A DNA stretch of 64,000 nt, taken from NCBI RefSeq assembly GCF_030142155.1, contig NZ_CP126247.1:2914001-2978000 (forward strand). The letters are read 5' to 3'. A program made the translations under genes and the position numbers. Below are positions 61,758 through 64,000 of this stretch, in pieces. The DNA comes from Arthrobacter sp. zg-Y820 (GTDB lineage: Bacteria; Actinomycetota; Actinomycetes; Actinomycetales; Micrococcaceae). The stretch's first letter is position 1. Each line of letters opens with the position of its first letter. A model generated the notes under the pieces. The model was not told the origin of the DNA. It searched no databases and saw only the letters and a program-made list of their open reading frames with translations.

Positions 61758-62453
61758 CTACACGGACCGCGGAACGTAGTCGGATCGTCCGTCCCACCAG
61801 CCGTGCTCGGACAGCGGCCTGAAGCGCAGCGTCGTAAATTCGTGGTGGAAGTCCCGACGGGTACGTTCAGTCATCGCGTCAGCGTGCCGGCGGGCAGCCT
61901 CACCGTCATCGCGGCCAAACACCATCCCCGTCATCGCCCGGGTGCTGCTCCAGATCGAGAACGTGGACACCGTCCGCGGCAGCCGGATGGCAGCCATGGC
62001 CAGTGTTGCTTCGGGATGGTCCCGGATCTGGCGCTCGACGGGGCGGCCCCAATGGATGAACCTGGGCAGTTCGGGCAGACGCATGCGGGCCAATGTCACG
62101 GCAATTACCGGCTCGTCGGGCGCCAGCTGCCCCGCTGCGTCCGTCAATCCGGCCAATTCGTGCAGTTCACCCCAACGGTGCACGAACTCGAGCCTGACAT
62201 GCCAGCCGTCGTTCAGCTTCCGGCCAAACGGGTGCCCGGCGAGAAAGTCAGTAAGCGCTTCCTCATCCTCCCACTCCGCGAATACCGCTGTTCGCCCCAA
62301 CTGCATCCGGCGCGGAGACACTGCTGGCGCCCCCAGCTGCATCCCGGCGAGCACTTCGATGTGGCGCAGTCCCGGAGCCCTTGGCGGGCGCAGGAGCCCG
62401 CCTGCTGCCCCGAGCAACGGCAGGCGTGCGAGGTGGAACGAATACAGGCTCAC
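61758..62453 (-). CDS. Spheroidene monooxygenase-like (CrtA family) protein
   Basis: 231 residues. VSLYSFHLARLPLLG at the start, RTAVFAEWEDEEALTDFLAGHP in the middle, and WSSTRAMTGMVFGRDDGEAARRHADAM toward the end fit the CrtA-like dimeric ferredoxin-fold family, whose members are mostly of unknown function outside carotenoid pathways. No carotenoid genes are nearby. The best start is GTG 62453, which overlaps the stop of a ten-codon ORF (62450-62482) as GTGA, so it is probably read by coupling. If one base is missing here, the short ORF would be the true N-terminus. Confidence 0.7.
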   Translation of the reverse strand: MSLYSFHLARLPLLGAAGGLLRPPRAPGLRHIEVLAGMQLGAPAVSPRRMQLGRTAVFAEWEDEEALTDFLAGHPFGRKLNDGWHVRLEFVHRWGELHELAGLTDAAGQLAPDEPVIAVTLARMRLPELPRFIHWGRPVERQIRDHPEATLAMAAIRLPRTVSTFSIWSSTRAMTGMVFGRDDGEAARRHADAMTERTRRDFHHEFTTLRFRPLSEHGWWDGRSDYVPRSV

Positions 62454-62482
62454 GCAGCCGCCGCACGTGTCAGGTTCTTCAT
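62450..62482 (-). CDS. Ten-codon upstream ORF coupled to the CrtA-like gene
   Basis: ATG 62482 codes MKNLTRAAAA and stops at TGA 62450-62452. AAGGA lies a few bases upstream as SD, whereas the main gene has none. The stop overlaps the main GTG as GTGA. Either a leader that brings ribosomes to the main start, or the sign of a one-base frameshift in the sequence. Confidence 0.4.
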   Translation of the reverse strand: MKNLTRAAAA

Positions 62483-62874
62483 CCCCTGATCCTAAGGGCC
62501 AGAAAGTCGACCATAGACAGCAGGCCGCCCACCTCTTGCCCGCCTGACCCCGACGTGCGGCGGAACTCCGCCGGCACAGGCTCGGGCCGTGGAGTGCCGC
62601 CTCCTTCCCTGGAGCTGGGTGCGCTGACCGATGGCCTCGCGCTGCAGGCCGGTGCCGCCCGTGAAAACGCAGGCGTACCTGCTGGTGAGTCGCGCTTCTA
62701 GGACTGCAACTCAGCGATCCTCGCCAGGCGTTCTGAACCTTCAGGCAAAAGGGCCTTTCAACATTGCCTCTGAGCTCGGGGTTTTCCACAGCCCCGCCGT
62801 TACTGTTGCCGGCGGGTGCGGCCGCCTGTTGCATGAGCCGGACCAGCAGCTACTCCGGCGGAGACGGGAAAGCC
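62454..62874. other. 421-base intergenic region before the right-edge module
   Basis: Contains the upstream ORF (62450-62482) on the minus strand and, on the plus strand, the promoter region of the 62875 gene. TTTTCCACA (62782-62790) resembles a DnaA box but is isolated. No further gene is supported. Confidence 0.5.
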
Positions 62875-63315
62875 ATGAAGTTCGAGCTCACCGCACAGCA
62901 GCCCGTGGCCCCTTCCGGAGGACCGGACGGCAGCTTTGATGTCATGCCCGAGGCAGTGCATGCCATCCTTGTCGACGTGCAGGCCGCGGCGTCGGAGTTT
63001 GAGGAACTTCTGGCGGCCGCCGGGGCCGGCATGGCAGGCCTTTCGGACGCCTGCAAGGCTCCTCCGGTCTCCCGGGAGCTGAGCACCTTCTCCACCTTCC
63101 TGCTGGCCAACACGATCAGGTCAGCCGAGGGCAGGATCGCGGTGGCCTCGGGTGCCGTCTCCGAGGCCGTGCTGGCCCTCGTCCAGGCCGATGAACAGAT
63201 GAACGAGACCGCCCGCCGCTCCGCTGCCCTGGCGGCGCAGGATGCCGTCGATGACGCGCCCGGGACCGCTGGCCGTCCACGCCATCCCGGCCGTGGTCCG
63301 GCGCAGGCCTTCTGA
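62875..63315 (+). CDS. Small helical WXG100/ESX-like protein (DUF6507-like)
   Basis: 146 residues: after a short polar start come helices (VHAILVDVQAAASEFEELLAAAG, read in two halves), a middle APPVSRELSTFSTFLLANTIRSAEGRI and AVLALVQADEQMNETARRSAA. The pattern resembles DUF6507 and other ESX-like helpers that accompany type VII secreted proteins; it lacks a WXG motif. ATG 62875 has a GGGAAAG SD. The next gene starts inside its stop (TGATG), so the two are tightly coupled. A role as secretion partner is inferred. Confidence 0.6.
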   Translation: MKFELTAQQPVAPSGGPDGSFDVMPEAVHAILVDVQAAASEFEELLAAAGAGMAGLSDACKAPPVSRELSTFSTFLLANTIRSAEGRIAVASGAVSEAVLALVQADEQMNETARRSAALAAQDAVDDAPGTAGRPRHPGRGPAQAF

Positions 63316-64000
63316 TGGATTTCGGGCTCGCCGAGCTTGAGCAGCGCCTTCCCGACGCGGACACGGTCCGGGCTCATGCAGCGGACATCATGGCCATCGG
63401 TGCGCGCACCGACGAACTGATGGATTCCATCAGACACACCTGGCTCCTGCTGGCTGCGCCAGGGGTCTACTCGGTGCCGGGCAACGACGTCGTCTTCAGG
63501 GCACTGGAACGCTCCGGAACCGCTGCCGCAGAGCTGGCCAACTACACCATCCAGCTGGACACGCTGATGAACGTGTACGCCGAATCCGTGGAGTGGTTCA
63601 AGAGCCGGCACCAGGAGCTGCAGTCCCGTGCGGCAGACTTCGACGCTGAATTCCCGGAGTCCGAGATCGACGAATGGGACAACGACGAGCAAGCCGTGAA
63701 TGCCCGCAACAGTATTGCCCGCGCTGTTTCCCGGCTTCTCTCGGAGTTGGATGAAGCGCAGCGGGACGCGGCAAACCGCATCGCGAACATCACCGGCAGC
63801 GGGCGTTCCTACACGCAGCACGACAACATCATGCGCGACGGACTCATTCCGTACGGGTTCGACGAGTACGACCACTTCGCGGCCGGCGGCGGGAAGATGC
63901 ACCGCGACCTGCCCTGGTACCAGGACACTTGGGACACCGTTGCCGGTGTTCCAAAGGCGGCCGGGGAAACCCTTGAGGGCGTAGGCACACTGTTTGGCAT
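63315..64000 (+). CDS. N-terminal part of a putative type VII-secreted/polymorphic toxin-like protein (partial)
   Basis: The visible 228 residues run off the right edge. MDFGLAELEQRLPDADTV leads into helices (AELANYTIQLDTLMNVYAESVEWF, in two parts), then DNIMRDGLIPYGFDEYDHFA and GGKMHRDLPWYQDTWDTVAGVP. Long helical N-termini followed by a module of this kind are usual in actinobacterial T7SS effectors, with a toxin at the far end. Start ATG 63315 is coupled to the helper gene. The toxin and immunity genes, if any, lie beyond the window. Confidence 0.55.
   Translation, partial: MDFGLAELEQRLPDADTVRAHAADIMAIGARTDELMDSIRHTWLLLAAPGVYSVPGNDVVFRALERSGTAAAELANYTIQLDTLMNVYAESVEWFKSRHQELQSRAADFDAEFPESEIDEWDNDEQAVNARNSIARAVSRLLSELDEAQRDAANRIANITGSGRSYTQHDNIMRDGLIPYGFDEYDHFAAGGGKMHRDLPWYQDTWDTVAGVPKAAGETLEGVGTLFG

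Noticed and set aside
62782..62790. DnaA box or replication origin
   Set aside because: One isolated TTTTCCACA (another at 39682-39690) with no cluster and no dnaA or dnaN nearby.

Overview
The window is high-GC, gene-dense DNA from an actinobacterium, most likely Micrococcaceae (Arthrobacter-like). The grounds are frequent GTG starts, many start codons sitting 6-7 bases after a TANNNT -10 box (leaderless mRNAs), the coproporphyrin-dependent haem pathway (HemQ with an Fe-S-type ferrochelatase), and actinobacterial marker families (DUF3107, DUF3117, FasR-like TetR, AdnAB-type helicase-nuclease, SigE/RseA). No rRNA, tRNA, insertion sequence, prophage or CRISPR array was seen. Almost all of it reads as core chromosome; only the right edge looks accessory.

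Layout. 1-3969: a helicase-nuclease (cut by the left edge), an alkyltransferase-like repair protein and a DEDDh exonuclease. 3970-7224: metNIQ methionine importer behind a structured leader, closed by a strong terminator. 7254-16043 (minus): eight-gene haem operon hemE-hemG-hemQ-hemH-hemC-hemD-hemB-hemL, with hemA divergent at 16200; together they encode every step from glutamyl-tRNA to haem b by the coproporphyrin route. 17593-24837: MoeZ-like sulfur-carrier activating enzyme, FasR-like regulator, DUF3107, a ferritin-like protein, a DEAD-box RNA helicase with a long leader, an orphan DNA methyltransferase and a PHP phosphoesterase. 24940-33738: aminopeptidase P, a YflT-type stress protein, a membrane-free MgtE-N/CBS protein, DUF1003, Mrp, tatB, then rseA-sigE and a divergent O-methyltransferase. 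33735-38704 (minus): leucyl aminopeptidase, DUF3117, a membrane mannosyltransferase, tagA, a DivIVA-domain protein and a LOG-family protein. 38852-42362: gluABCD glutamate uptake operon carrying unusual tandem repeats and an internal terminator-like hairpin.

42446-52504: lysine/diaminopimelate genes (dapE, dapD, dapC), a secreted lysozyme-like protein, galE, citrate synthase, ferredoxin, a small beta-rich protein, a membrane protein and typA. 52814-60353 (minus): two oligopeptide-binding lipoproteins followed by dppBC and a fused double ATPase. 60511-62453: an NAD(P)-binding reductase, a hexapeptide acetyltransferase and a CrtA-like protein preceded by a ten-codon upstream ORF. 62875-64000: a two-gene module resembling type VII secretion/polymorphic toxin loci, cut by the right edge.

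The main leads are the right-edge module, seven 17-bp tandem repeats between gluA and gluB, the metNIQ leader with competing hairpins, a perfect palindrome in the moeZ/fasR promoter, and 22-bp-period direct repeats upstream of sigE. All functions are assigned by reading motifs and gene context; no database search was run.
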